From Roseiarcus sp963835215 (lineage in GTDB: Bacteria; Pseudomonadota; Alphaproteobacteria; Rhizobiales; Beijerinckiaceae), in the NCBI GenBank assembly GCA_963835215.1, contig CAWIES010000002.1:124001-188000 (forward strand): a stretch of DNA of 64,000 nucleotides. The letters run 5' to 3'. Under the pieces are notes generated by a model. It made no database searches, was not told where the DNA came from, and worked only from the letters and a program-made list of their open reading frames with translations. The position numbers were made by a program, and so were the translations under genes. Of the stretch, positions 47,354 to 56,758 are shown in pieces. The first letter of the stretch is position 1. Each line of letters begins with the position of its first letter.

Positions 47354-49124
47354 ATGAATTCTTTTGTCGGCTCGCTCAACCGTGCGCCGCCGACGTCAAT
47401 CGCCAACGCGTCGCAACTCTCGGGTCGCGAGATGCAGATTCCTCTTTTGCTCGACAGGTCGCGGCCGGAAACGCTGACCGCGCAGCTCGTCGACCAACTC
47501 CGCGACGCGGTTCGCCGCAACCGGATTCCTCACGGAACCCGTCTGCCCTCGTCGCGCGAATTGTCCGAACAGCTCGCCGTCTCGCGCAACACGGTCGTCA
47601 GAGCCTACGAAAGTCTGGTGGCCGAGGGCTATCTCGACGCGCGGCCGGCGTCGGGCATGTTCGTCGCCGAGCGCCTGCCCGACAGTCCCTTCCCCGCGCC
47701 GATCCTGATCCCGCCGCTCAAGCGCGAGGGCGACAACGCGATGCCGCCACCCAGGCGTCAACAGCGCGCGCCCGACCTCGTCAACCGCAATCGCAGCCGG
47801 CTCTCCTTCGACTTCTTTCCCGGACAGCCGAACGCCAGTCTGTTTCCGCTCAAGACCTGGCGGCGCTTGCTGCAAAGCGCATTGTCGCTGGGCGGCGCGG
47901 CCGGCCTCGCGCATTACGGCGAACCGGCGGGCTCGACGGCGCTGCGCTCGGCGGTCGCCGCGCATCTCGCCTCAACGCGCGGCGTCGTCGTCGATCCTGG
48001 CTGCATCGTGATCGTCAACGGCATTCAGGAGGCGATCAACATCGCCGCGCGCCTATTTCTCGGACCCGGCGCCAAGGGCCTGGTCGAGACGCCCTGCTAT
48101 CAAGGCGCCGCCTATGCGTTCCAGGCTTCGGGCGCCGAGCTGATCGGCGCGCCGATCGACGAGGACGGGCTCCGCGTCGATCTGCTGCCCGACGCGGCCG
48201 CCGGGCTCATCTATCTCACCCCGTCGCACCAATATCCCACCGGCTACGTGCTCTCGCTCGAACGGCGCGAGCGTCTCGTCGCTTGGGCGCGTCGCAACGG
48301 CTGCTACATTCTCGAAGACGATTACGATGGCGACTTCCGCTACGAAGGCTCGCCCCTGCCGGCGATCGCCGCCATCGCACCCGATTGCGCGCTCTATCTC
48401 GGCACCTTCTCCAAGTCGCTCGGCGCGGGCTTACGCGTCGGCTACATCGCCGCCCCGCCCGAGATCGCCGAAGCCGTGCGCACCGAGAAGGCGCTGCTCA
48501 ACAACGGCAATGCCTGGCTCGAACAGGCGGCGCTGGCCGAGATGATGCGCGGGGGCGGATTTCGCGCTCATTTGACGCGCCTTCGCGCCCACTACGGCGA
48601 AAGCCGCGACAGTCTGCTCGAATCCTTGCGCCGCCACTTCGGCGAGGTCGAAGTGAGCGGCGCCGAGGCCGGGTTGCACGTGTTCTGGCGCCTGCCGGCC
48701 GGCGTGCCGGACGCGATGGTGCTGGAGGCGCTGGCGCGCCGCGCGCGGGTCGGCGTCTATTCGTTGGCCTCGGGCGGGGCGTTCGAAACGCGCCCCTCGC
48801 TGCTCGCGCAGCGCGCCTTGATCCTCGGCTACGCGTCGATGACCCCGCGCCAGATCGAACAGGGCGTCGCGCGCCTGTCGGATGCGGTCGACGAGGCGGT
48901 CGACATGCGACGGATCGACGTCGACGAGCTCGTCGCCCGGCCGACCCCGCCGCATTACGCGCCCGCAGCCGGCGCCGGCCATCTGGCCTCAAAATTTCGC
49001 CGACGACCGGCTCTACGCGACCGCGGGCGCCATCGTGCAGGCTCGACTCCGTCCCATGTGCGAGAGGTCCGCGACTTCATGCCCAGCGTCAAGGCGATCT
49101 ATCGCTATCCGATCAAGGGCCTGA
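47354..49124 (+). CDS. MocR-family (GntR-aminotransferase) transcriptional regulator, one frameshift
   Basis: A two-domain regulator of about 590 residues. The GntR winged helix is LVDQLRDAVRRNRIPHGTRL with SRELSEQLAVSRNTVVRAYE near residue 70. The aminotransferase-like domain binds PLP: the Lys is in YLGTFSKSLGAGLRVGYI, and YEGSPLPAIA and LEDDYDGDFRY precede it. Near 48991 one extra A moves the frame. With it removed the C-terminus continues NFADDRLYATAGAIVQ and stops at about 49124, overlapping the MOSC gene. Without the correction MocR, MOSC and rubredoxin read as one 918-residue frame. Start ATG 47354; MQIPLLLDR at 47432 is another candidate. Being divergent from urtA, it may control it. 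Confidence 0.82.
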
Positions 49125-50074
49125 GCCCGCAGGCGATGACTCGCGTCGATCTCGAAGCCGGCCGCGCTTTTCCGTTCGATCGCGTTTTCGCGCTTGCGAG
49201 GCCCGGCGCGCCGATCGATCTGGCCGCGCCGAAATGGGCGAAGAAGAGCCTGTTCCTGATGTTGATGCTCGATGACGGGCTCGCCGAGCTGAAGACACAT
49301 CTCGACGCCGAGACGCGGCGCCTCACCATCAAAGACGGCAACACGCAGTTGCTCGCCGCCGATCTCGATGACGAACGCGACTGGCCGGCGATCGAGGCTT
49401 TCTTCCATGCGCGCGTGCCGAACCTGCGCGAGGCGCCGCGCCTCGTGCGCTCGCGCGACGGCCATTTCATGGACAAGCCGGAAAATCTCATCTCGCTGAT
49501 CAACCTCGCGACGGTCAGAAGCCTCGAAGAGCAATGGGGCTACGAGATCGATCCGTTGCGCTTTCGCGCCAACGTCTACATCGACGGCGCCAAGGCGTGG
49601 GAGGAGTTCGACTGGGTCGGTTCGGACATTCGCCTGGGCGACGCCGTCTTCACCGTCGATCGGCGCAACGGGCGCTGCGGGGCGACCAATGTCGATCCGG
49701 TCAGTGGGCGTCGCAACCTCGACATTCCCGGCTCCCTGCGCGCCGCCTTCGGCCACAAGGATCTCGGCGTCTATCTGATGACGCGGGTCGGGGGCGGCGT
49801 AACGATCGGCGACACCGTCGAGCCGCCCGAGATCGAGACGTCCGAGCGGACGCGCACGGCCGTCTCGCCCGCGCCGCCAACGGCGCAGCGACGCTTCATC
49901 TGCCGTGGCTGCTATTTCGTCTACGAGGAGGCGGCGGGGCTGCCTCGTCTCGACATCGCGCCGGGAACGCCGTTCGCCGATATTCCCCAAAGCTGGCGAT
50001 GCCCCGATTGCGGGACCGACAAGACCAACTTCCGCCCCTATGTCGCGCCGGCGGCGCGCGGTGGGTCCGGGTAG
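49079..50074 (+). CDS. MOSC-domain molybdenum protein with a C-terminal rubredoxin
   Basis: A 331-residue protein with an N-terminal MOSC_N beta domain (SVKAIYRYPIKGLSPQAMTR), the MOSC domain (SRDGHFMDKPENLISLINLA; the candidate Mo-ligand Cys200 in NGRCGATNVDP) and, after a 40-residue linker, a rubredoxin: C275-x-x-C278 (FICRGCYFVYEE) and C308-x-x-C311 (WRCPDCGTDK). YcbX of E. coli has the same N-terminal half but ends with a 2Fe-2S ferredoxin domain, so here another iron centre probably gives electrons to the Mo site. Such enzymes reduce N-hydroxylated bases and other N-oxides. The gene overlaps the end of the MocR gene. Confidence 0.88.
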   Translation: MPSVKAIYRYPIKGLSPQAMTRVDLEAGRAFPFDRVFALARPGAPIDLAAPKWAKKSLFLMLMLDDGLAELKTHLDAETRRLTIKDGNTQLLAADLDDERDWPAIEAFFHARVPNLREAPRLVRSRDGHFMDKPENLISLINLATVRSLEEQWGYEIDPLRFRANVYIDGAKAWEEFDWVGSDIRLGDAVFTVDRRNGRCGATNVDPVSGRRNLDIPGSLRAAFGHKDLGVYLMTRVGGGVTIGDTVEPPEIETSERTRTAVSPAPPTAQRRFICRGCYFVYEEAAGLPRLDIAPGTPFADIPQSWRCPDCGTDKTNFRPYVAPAARGGSG

Positions 50075-50192
50075 GTCGCCGTTAGGTCACATCGTCGCGA
50101 TCAGCGGCCGAGCTCCATTGAATTGCCTCGCGCCGGCGCGAATACTCGCCAATAATCTCGTGGGCTGGGTCGCCTCGAAGAGGAGCCGCCGA

Positions 50193-51536
50193 ATGCGCCT
50201 GCATGGGCTCGCAGCGAGCCTCGCGCTCGCTTGCCTTTCGTCGACCGCCTTCGCCGACGGCGGCGCGACGCGCCTCGGCGCGGCCGCCTATGGCGATTGG
50301 CGCACCGACGCGCCGGGGGCTCGGCGCCTGATCACACCAGCCGACATGCCGGCGCTCGGCGCCAGCCGTCCGACGTCGAACGCTTCGCGGCTGGTCGCGC
50401 GGCCCGCCGACGCCTGGCCCAAGGCGCCGGCTGGCTTCGTCGTCACAGAGTTCGCCAGTGGCCTCAAGGAGCCGCGCGTCGTCCGCGTCGCCCCGAATGG
50501 CGACATTTTCGTCGCCGAGAGCGGCGCCGGCCGGGTGACCGTGCTCACCGCCACCGACGGCGCGCCAAAGGCGGCAGGGTCCGAGGTCTTCGCCTCCGGC
50601 CTCAATCGTCCTTACGGCATCGCTTTCTATCCGCCAGGCCCCGACCCGCACTACGTCTATGTCGCGGCGACCGACAAGGTCGTTCGCTACCCTTATAAAG
50701 GCGGCGACGCGACGGCCTCGGGTCCGGGGGAAATCGTCGTTCCCGCCCTGCCGACCGGCCCGGGCCATTGGACGCGCGACATCGCGTTCTCGCCCGATGG
50801 CAAGACGATGTTCGTCGCGGTCGGCGCCGGCTCCAACATAGCCGAGGACATGCCGCCGCTCCCTAAGGATCAGCTCGCATCCTTCGAAGCGGCTCACGCG
50901 CTCGGCGCAACCTGGGGCGCGGAGGAGAATCGCGCCGACGTGCTAGCCTTCGATCCCGATGGCAAAAACATGCGCGTCTTCGCCACCGGAATTCGCAATT
51001 GCTCCGGGCTGGCGGTGCAGCCGGAAACCTCAGCGCTGTGGTGCGCCGTCAACGAGCGCGACCTGCTCGGCGACGACCTGCCGCCCGATTACGTCACCAG
51101 CGTCAGGCCAGGCGCCTTCTACGGCTGGCCGTGGTTCTACATCGGCGCGCATCCAGACCCGCGCCTCAACGGGGCGCGCGGCGATCTCGCCAGCGCGGTC
51201 GCCTTGCCCGACGTGTTGGTTCAGCCCCATTCGGCGCCGCTCGGCCTGGCGTTCTACGAGGCCGCGCAGTTCCCCGGCGAATACAAGGGCGATGCGTTCG
51301 TGACGCTGCACGGCTCGTGGAACCGCGCCAAGCGAACCGGCTACAAGGTCGTGCGCCTGCTGTTCAAGGACGGCAAGCCGACCGGCGAATACGAGGATTT
51401 CCTCACCGGACTGGTCGCGGACGACGCCGGCGTCTGGGGCCGCCCGGTCGGCGTCGCCGTCGCCCGCGACGGCGCGCTGATCGTCAGCGACGACGGGGGA
51501 AACATGGTCTGGCGGGTTGCGTATAAGGGGCGGTGA
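50193..51536 (+). CDS. Exported PQQ-dependent sugar dehydrogenase-like protein (sorbosone dehydrogenase family)
   Basis: A 447-residue periplasmic beta-propeller with a signal peptide (LAASLALACLSSTAFA). Propeller features are LKEPRVVRVAPNGDIFVAES, ARDIAFSPDGKTMFVAVGAG-like strands, ENRADVLAFDPDGKNMRVFA then GIRNCSGLAVQPETSALWC, and GSWNRAKRTGYKVVRLLF near the end, all typical of L-sorbosone/GSDH-type proteins. The ATG at 50193 has GAGGAG upstream. Many members do not show PQQ dependence, so the cofactor is unproven. It is convergent with asnB-like on the other strand. Confidence 0.87.
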   Translation: MRLHGLAASLALACLSSTAFADGGATRLGAAAYGDWRTDAPGARRLITPADMPALGASRPTSNASRLVARPADAWPKAPAGFVVTEFASGLKEPRVVRVAPNGDIFVAESGAGRVTVLTATDGAPKAAGSEVFASGLNRPYGIAFYPPGPDPHYVYVAATDKVVRYPYKGGDATASGPGEIVVPALPTGPGHWTRDIAFSPDGKTMFVAVGAGSNIAEDMPPLPKDQLASFEAAHALGATWGAEENRADVLAFDPDGKNMRVFATGIRNCSGLAVQPETSALWCAVNERDLLGDDLPPDYVTSVRPGAFYGWPWFYIGAHPDPRLNGARGDLASAVALPDVLVQPHSAPLGLAFYEAAQFPGEYKGDAFVTLHGSWNRAKRTGYKVVRLLFKDGKPTGEYEDFLTGLVADDAGVWGRPVGVAVARDGALIVSDDGGNMVWRVAYKGR

Positions 51537-51561
51537 GCGTCGGCGGCGCGCTCAGGCTCGA

Positions 51562-53169
51562 TCAGCTTGCGATCAGAAAGTCGCCGAGCTTCTCCCGGGC
51601 GTTCCGGCCATCCTTGAGCGGCGGCATTTTAAGGAACGGCCGCGCGGTGAGATGGGGAACCCGGAACACGTCGAGCGTCGCCGCCAGCCGGTCGAGATAA
51701 AGATATTCTTCCTTGGATTGCAGATCGAAGCGTTGGAAGCGCAGCTTGCCCTCGGCGAATTCGCGGTCGGAAATGGTCTGTTCGGCAAATTCAATCCACG
51801 GCGACTGCTTCTGGCTGCGATCAAAGCCGGAGCCCACGTGCATCGCCATTTTGCGCCGATCGCGAATTGCCGTGGGAAGCGCGCCGGGATGCAAGTCCCA
51901 CAGAGCGCGAAGCGGCGCCTTGCCGCGAACTCCCTCTGGCGTGGTGAGCAGCAGCGCGCTGGCCGGCAAGCTGAGCGCGTAGGCGATCACCGATGGATCG
52001 AGGAAGGGCTCCCGCAGTTCGAGTTGGAAACGCATGCCGAACCGGTCGAGCCGTTGCAGGTTCGTCCGATGCATCGCCGCGAGCGTCTGCTCGCGGGCAT
52101 TGCGCCCGACTGCTTCACCATCCTCGAAGGCGAGCTCCAATGGCGCGTAACCGGCGAAAAGCTCGTCCGCCCCCTCACCGCACAACGCCACCCTGTAGCC
52201 GTCGCCATGAATCCGCCTGGCGAGATGAAAATTGCAAAGCCCGTCGCGGATCATCGAAGGTTCGAAGGATTCCGCCGCCCCTACAACCGCGTCGATCTGA
52301 TCGGAAAGACCCTCGCCTGCTTGCGCCATATCGACGCGCCGCAGGTCAAAACCCGTCATATCGGCGTAGCGCGCCGCATATTCAAAGTCGGGTGCGTCTT
52401 CACCGCCGAGAAAATAGCCGGGCGTCTCGCCTCTAATTTCTCGCGCGTAATGGGCGACGAGCGTGCTGTCGATGCCGCCGCTGAAAAGAACCGCGCTAGG
52501 CAGATCGCGAGGGACGCGAATTTGGACCGCTCCGCGCAGGAGGCGGTCGAGCGCCGCAGGCCCATGCGCAACGTGCGCCGTCGCCTGCTCCTCGATAAAG
52601 GCGCCGAACTTGCCCAGCATCGTCCGGGTGATGAAATGCCCCGGTGGCAACAGCAGTACGTCGCCCTTATCGCAAGCCTCGAGCAGTGGACGAATTTCTG
52701 AGCAGAACAGGAAACCAGTCTCGGACTGGATGAGATACAGCGGTTTCACCCCGAGCGGATCGCGCGCGGCAAGGAACTCGCCGTTGGCGGCGTCGATGGC
52801 GACAAAAGCGTACATGCCGTTAATGCGCCGCAGCGCTTTCGGGCCCCAGACGCGCAACGCGGACGCCAGCACCTCCGTATCCGAGTTGGTGCGGAACGGG
52901 ATGCCCGCCGCCTCAAGCTCGCGACGCAGAGCCTCGTGATTGTAAATCTCGCCGTTGAACGCAACGAGGATCTGGCCGTCGAATGAGGGCTGGGGCTGGA
53001 CAGCGAGTTCGCCGTCGATGATTCTCAGTCGCTGCGTCCCCATTGCATAACCCGGCCTGGGGCTGACGATTGGGTCGGCGATGTCGCCGCGATGCCGCAC
53101 GCCTGCAACCAGGCGGCCGACGGTCTGCTCGGCCTCGTCCCAGGAGATTGCGACCGCTATTCCGCACAT
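51562..53169 (-). CDS. asnB: Glutamine-hydrolysing asparagine synthetase (AsnB family)
   Basis: A 535-residue protein with both domains. The N-terminal glutaminase is headed by the catalytic Cys2 (MCGIAVAISW) and has NGEIYNHEALRREL. The C-terminal synthetase has the pyrophosphatase loop FSGGIDSTLVAHYA, LCGEGADELFAGYAPLELAF and LELREPFLDPSVIAYALSLP. All key residues expected of AsnB are present. The family also includes enzymes that amidate other acids, and no precursor peptide or biosynthetic genes lie beside it, so primary asparagine synthesis is the simplest reading. It converges on the sugar dehydrogenase gene. Confidence 0.88.
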   Translation of the reverse strand: MCGIAVAISWDEAEQTVGRLVAGVRHRGDIADPIVSPRPGYAMGTQRLRIIDGELAVQPQPSFDGQILVAFNGEIYNHEALRRELEAAGIPFRTNSDTEVLASALRVWGPKALRRINGMYAFVAIDAANGEFLAARDPLGVKPLYLIQSETGFLFCSEIRPLLEACDKGDVLLLPPGHFITRTMLGKFGAFIEEQATAHVAHGPAALDRLLRGAVQIRVPRDLPSAVLFSGGIDSTLVAHYAREIRGETPGYFLGGEDAPDFEYAARYADMTGFDLRRVDMAQAGEGLSDQIDAVVGAAESFEPSMIRDGLCNFHLARRIHGDGYRVALCGEGADELFAGYAPLELAFEDGEAVGRNAREQTLAAMHRTNLQRLDRFGMRFQLELREPFLDPSVIAYALSLPASALLLTTPEGVRGKAPLRALWDLHPGALPTAIRDRRKMAMHVGSGFDRSQKQSPWIEFAEQTISDREFAEGKLRFQRFDLQSKEEYLYLDRLAATLDVFRVPHLTARPFLKMPPLKDGRNAREKLGDFLIAS

Positions 53170-53261
53170 CGGGTTGAGGGCCTAGGTTCATCGAGCGAAT
53201 CGCCTGGTTCGGGCGTTTCGTCGATGTCGCGCGGCTCGGCTGGCGAAACTGCGGCTTCAAC

Positions 53262-53277
53262 TATACAAATCCGTATA
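53262..53277. promoter_or_regulatory. Short inverted repeat TATAC...GTATA
   Basis: TATAC (53262-53266), six bases and GTATA (53273-53277) form an inverted repeat in the 241-base gap between asnB and the response regulator gene. It is AT-rich in GC-rich surroundings and may be part of a promoter or operator; five-base arms are short, so chance is possible. Confidence 0.3.
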
Positions 53278-53410
53278 CTTGCGTTCGATGCTCGTCTCGG
53301 CGATCGCGGGTGGAGACCGCGCCTTCGTTCTTGCCCGCTGACCCCAGCGATGACATTTTCCGTGGCGCGTCCGACCGGAGGTCGGTCGCTCGACGCCGGC
53401 GGGGGACCCC

Positions 53411-54085
53411 GTGAAGATTCTCATCGTCGAAGATGATCGCGAGAACGCTGAGTTCATCGTCGGCGGCCTGATCGCGTTCGGCCATGGCGCCGACTGGACG
53501 CCGACCGGCGTCGAGGGAATCCGTCGCGCAAGTTTCGAACGCTACGACGCAATCGTTCTCGATCGCATGTTGCCCGCGCTTGACGGTCTGGGCGTGGTAA
53601 AGGCGCTGCGCGAAGCTGGCGTCGCCACGCCGGTCCTGTTCCTGACCAATCTTTCGGGAGTCGACGATCGCGTCGAAGGCCTTCAGGCCGGCGGCGACGA
53701 CTATCTCGTCAAGCCGTTCGCCTTCGGCGAGCTTCTCGCGAGATTGACCGCGCTTGCTCGTCGACCGCCGTTGGCGGATGAGCGAACCATACTCACGGTG
53801 GAAGACTTGGAAATGGACCTGATTCGTCGCACCGTGCGCCGCGGCGGCCAATTGGTCGACCTTCAGCCGCGCGAATTCCAACTGTTGGAATTTCTAATCC
53901 GCAGCGAAGGCCGAATGGCGACGCGAACGATGCTGCTCGAGAAAGTGTGGCGCTTCCATTTCGATCCGAAGACCAACATTGTCGAAACGCATATCAGCAG
54001 ACTCCGCGCCAAAATCGACAAGGGCCGGAACGTCCCACTGATTCACACGGTCCGAGGGCTGGGATATTCGCTGCGTGCGCCTTAA
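53411..54085 (+). CDS. OmpR-family response regulator
   Basis: A 224-residue regulator. Receiver: MKILIVEDDRENAEFIVGGL, phospho-Asp51 in DAIVLDRMLPALDG, Lys in YLVKPFAFGELLAR. DNA-binding winged helix: LQPREFQLLEFLIRSEGRMA and KTNIVETHISRLRAKIDKG. The start is a GTG at 53411 after GGGGGA. It overlaps the kinase gene by 11 bases, so the two are translated together, and cytochrome c' and cytochrome b genes follow. Confidence 0.93.
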   Translation: MKILIVEDDRENAEFIVGGLIAFGHGADWTPTGVEGIRRASFERYDAIVLDRMLPALDGLGVVKALREAGVATPVLFLTNLSGVDDRVEGLQAGGDDYLVKPFAFGELLARLTALARRPPLADERTILTVEDLEMDLIRRTVRRGGQLVDLQPREFQLLEFLIRSEGRMATRTMLLEKVWRFHFDPKTNIVETHISRLRAKIDKGRNVPLIHTVRGLGYSLRAP

Positions 54086-55445
54086 TTCGATTTTTCGCAC
54101 CACTGGCTTTCGGCTGGTAGCCATCTATCTTGGCGTGTTCACGCTCTCCGTCATCGTCCTGGGCTTCGTCGTCTATTTCAACGTCGGCAGACAATTCGAA
54201 GCGGAATTCGACGAGCGCGTGACGGCTGACGCGCGCGCTCTCATCCTCTACGCCCAAGCGCATGATGAAGGCTCGCTGGTCGAAAGAGTGACAGCCCTCT
54301 CCCGTCAGGCCGGTGGGCTGGATTACCGGCTAGAGAGCCGGACCGGCGGGCTTTTGGCGGGAAATCTTCCCTCAATCAGAACGAAAGAGGGAGGATACAG
54401 AGAGGGATGGATCGAGATCCCCGAGCCGGAGAGCGGCGATGACGATTCCGACGAAGACTGGACGCGGGCAGTCGTATCGACGCTTGCCAATGGCGACGTC
54501 CTGGTCGTCGGACAAGAGCTCGCTGGCGTTCACGAAGCCCGCCGGGCGGTCCTTGTCGCTTTCGCCTGGGCGCTCGCGCTGACGCTCGTTCTGGGGACCG
54601 GCGGCGGCCTGGCCATCAGCGCGATTTTCCTGCGGCGGCTCGATGAAATGAGTCGCGCGGCAGAAGCAATCATGGGCGGCGATCTGCGCAAACGCATTCC
54701 TCAGGCCAACGCCAACGACGACCTCGGTCGGTTGGCTCGCACGTTCAATCGCATGCTCGAACAGATCGAACGGCTGATCAAATCCAATCGGCACGTGAGC
54801 CACAATATTGCGCACGATCTGAGGAAGCCGCTGGCGCGCATCGTTCGTCGCCTCGAGGCCGTGCGCGCCGCTGAGCCAAGTCTTTCGAATTACAAAGAGG
54901 CCGTCGAAGGCGCAATTGTTGATGTGCACGGCGTGCTCGAAACCTTCAACGCGCTTCTACGGATTGCCCAGATCGAGACCGGGGCGCGCCGCGCTGGCTT
55001 CAAGGCGGTCGATCTCGCGGCGATCGCGCACGAAGTCGCGGAGGCGTTTCAACCCGCCGCCGACGACGAAGGAAAAGCGCTGACCATTGAGACGAACGTC
55101 TCTCTGCCTCAGGCCGGCGACGAAGAATTGCTGAAACAGATGATCGCCAACCTGATCGACAACGCGCTCAGGCACACGCCGAAAGGCGCGCGCATCGCGC
55201 TGCGCAGCGAACGCGCCAACGACCTCGCGACACTGACGATTTGCGATGACGGACCCGGCGTCCCGGAAGCCGAACGCGAGCGTATATTTGAGCCCTTCTA
55301 CCGCCTGGATGCCGCGCGCGTAACGGCGGGCGACGGACTCGGCCTCAGCCTTGTCGCCGCGATCGCCGAATTGCACGCACTCAAAGTCAGCGCGGAGGAC
55401 AATCGACCCGGCTTGCAAATCGTCATCGCGCCGATGGGAGCCTGA
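54075..55445 (+). CDS. Sensor histidine kinase (two-component)
   Basis: A 456-residue membrane kinase. Two membrane helices (VAIYLGVFTLSVIVLGFVVY near residue 15; LVAFAWALALTLVLGTGGGL near 160) enclose a periplasmic sensor domain of about 120 residues with an acidic stretch (EPESGDDDSDEDW). A HAMP domain (RRLDEMSRAAEAIMGGDLRK) follows, then the phospho-acceptor His247 in NIAHDLRKPLARI, the N box LIDNALRHTPKGA and G box AGDGLGLSLVAAIAELH. The acceptor motif has RKPL in place of the common RTPL. It forms one unit with the response regulator upstream. Confidence 0.92.
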   Translation: MRLNSIFRTTGFRLVAIYLGVFTLSVIVLGFVVYFNVGRQFEAEFDERVTADARALILYAQAHDEGSLVERVTALSRQAGGLDYRLESRTGGLLAGNLPSIRTKEGGYREGWIEIPEPESGDDDSDEDWTRAVVSTLANGDVLVVGQELAGVHEARRAVLVAFAWALALTLVLGTGGGLAISAIFLRRLDEMSRAAEAIMGGDLRKRIPQANANDDLGRLARTFNRMLEQIERLIKSNRHVSHNIAHDLRKPLARIVRRLEAVRAAEPSLSNYKEAVEGAIVDVHGVLETFNALLRIAQIETGARRAGFKAVDLAAIAHEVAEAFQPAADDEGKALTIETNVSLPQAGDEELLKQMIANLIDNALRHTPKGARIALRSERANDLATLTICDDGPGVPEAERERIFEPFYRLDAARVTAGDGLGLSLVAAIAELHALKVSAEDNRPGLQIVIAPMGA

Positions 55446-55580
55446 GGCCATGGCGATGCTCTTCGACGCGAGCCACGCCGCAGGGGGCGCGTTCATTGTC
55501 GATCGGTATAGTTAGAGCCATTTTGTGGCCTCCGAACGAGGCGAGGGAAAGGAGCAAGCATCGGGAAGAAAGAATCAGCA

Positions 55581-55967
55581 ATGGCGCCTCGGATGGCACT
55601 GGGTTTGGCAATTCTGATCCTGATTGCAGGAGCAGGCGCTCTCTATGCCGACGTTCCCTTGAAAGCGACGATGCGGGCCTGGAAGGCGGACGCAGGAACG
55701 CTCGAGCAGATGGCGGTCGCTCCCGCCACGCTCGATAAAGACGAGGCCGCTCGGCTTCTGCAAGGCTTCGGCGCCGATTCGCAATCTTTGGCTGCGCGCG
55801 TGCGGGGGTCGAGCGCCGAGGCAACCGACATCAAGGCGCGGTTCGCGGCTTTCGCGGCCGACGCGCAACGCGCGGCCGCGGCGATCCGCGCCGGCGACGA
55901 TCTGAAGCCTCGCCTTTCGAAGCTGCGCGCCGACTGCCGCTCCTGCCACGACGCCTACGCAAACTGA
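55581..55967 (+). CDS. Cytochrome c' (class II cytochrome c)
   Basis: A 128-residue periplasmic protein with a signal peptide (LGLAILILIAGAGALYA) and a four-helix-bundle pattern. The heme motif CRSCHDAYAN is at the extreme C-terminus, the mark of class II c-type cytochromes such as cytochrome c', which bind NO at an open heme site. It lies in the same direction as, and 135 bases after, the sensor kinase, and 47 bases before a b-type cytochrome gene. Confidence 0.87.
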   Translation: MAPRMALGLAILILIAGAGALYADVPLKATMRAWKADAGTLEQMAVAPATLDKDEAARLLQGFGADSQSLAARVRGSSAEATDIKARFAAFAADAQRAAAAIRAGDDLKPRLSKLRADCRSCHDAYAN

Positions 55968-56014
55968 CTGCGCGAAAGCCCGCGCCAGATTTCAACGATC
56001 AGAGAGTTCCTTCG

Positions 56015-56641
56015 ATGTCGCCTGTTCGCTCGCACGTCACTCGCGGCCTTCATCTCCTTGTCCTCCTGACGGTGTCGCACCAGCTCTTGAGCAGCCTGGT
56101 CATGGAGCGGCCGCTGCCGGGCGAGGAGCCGGATTGGCCCTTCGCCTTGCACACTTGGATTGGGTCCGCGGGGCTGGGCATTCTCGCGCTGTTCTGGATG
56201 TGGACTCTGGTTCGCGACAGCTCGGAAACGCGATTGTCGGCGCTGTTTCCTTGGTTTTCTCCCGCGCGATTGCGTGCGATGGAAGCGGAGGTAGGCGATC
56301 TCTTCGGCGACTTGAGAAAGTTGCGCAGGCCGAGCCGTGCGCTGGACGCCGTCGCGAGCGCCGTACACGGGCTGGGGCTGACACTGGCTACATTCTTGGT
56401 CGGCAGCGGCGTCGCATGGCTCTATGTTTTCCAGGGCACACCAGCCGCCCGAGTGGTTTTGGGAATGCACAAGCTGGCGGGCAATGTGATGTGGGCCTAC
56501 CTGATCGGCCATGCTGCCATGGCGCTCGCCCATCAGGCGCTGGGCGACGATGTCTTTGGCCGCATGTTCTGGACCCGCCGCCCCAGCCAGACGGTTGCGA
56601 CGCGCCACCGAGGGCAGGCTCCGCTTCGCGAACGCATGTGA
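56015..56641 (+). CDS. Cytochrome b561/b-type membrane protein
   Basis: A 208-residue inner-membrane di-heme cytochrome b of the Ni-Fe-hydrogenase/DHH type. Four helices carry His pairs: RSHVTRGLHLLVLLTVSHQL (helix 1, His), FALHTWIGSAGLGILALFW (helix 2), DAVASAVHGLGLTLATFLVG (helix 3) and HKLAGNVMWAYLIGHAAMAL with AHQALG (helix 4). It follows the cytochrome c' gene directly and probably passes electrons between quinones and that protein. This pairing is common in proteobacteria. Confidence 0.87.
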   Translation: MSPVRSHVTRGLHLLVLLTVSHQLLSSLVMERPLPGEEPDWPFALHTWIGSAGLGILALFWMWTLVRDSSETRLSALFPWFSPARLRAMEAEVGDLFGDLRKLRRPSRALDAVASAVHGLGLTLATFLVGSGVAWLYVFQGTPAARVVLGMHKLAGNVMWAYLIGHAAMALAHQALGDDVFGRMFWTRRPSQTVATRHRGQAPLRERM

Positions 56642-56758
56642 CCGTCCTACGCCAAGCCGCAAGTTCCGTTCATCCCCGCTTCATTTGACGTAACGCACAC
56701 TCGCGGTTAGCGGTGCTCGCGGATCCGACGCGGGTTCGCCGCGATTTGAGTGGGGCTG

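Noticed and set aside
45919..49275. A 1,118-residue plus-strand open frame across urtA and the MocR gene
   Set aside because: It is antisense to urtA and out of frame with MocR; composition is typical of a GC-rich shadow frame.
51562..53169. Lasso-peptide or other natural-product cluster around the asparagine synthetase-like gene
   Set aside because: The protein has a full N-terminal glutaminase, and no precursor peptide, protease or transporter gene lies beside it.
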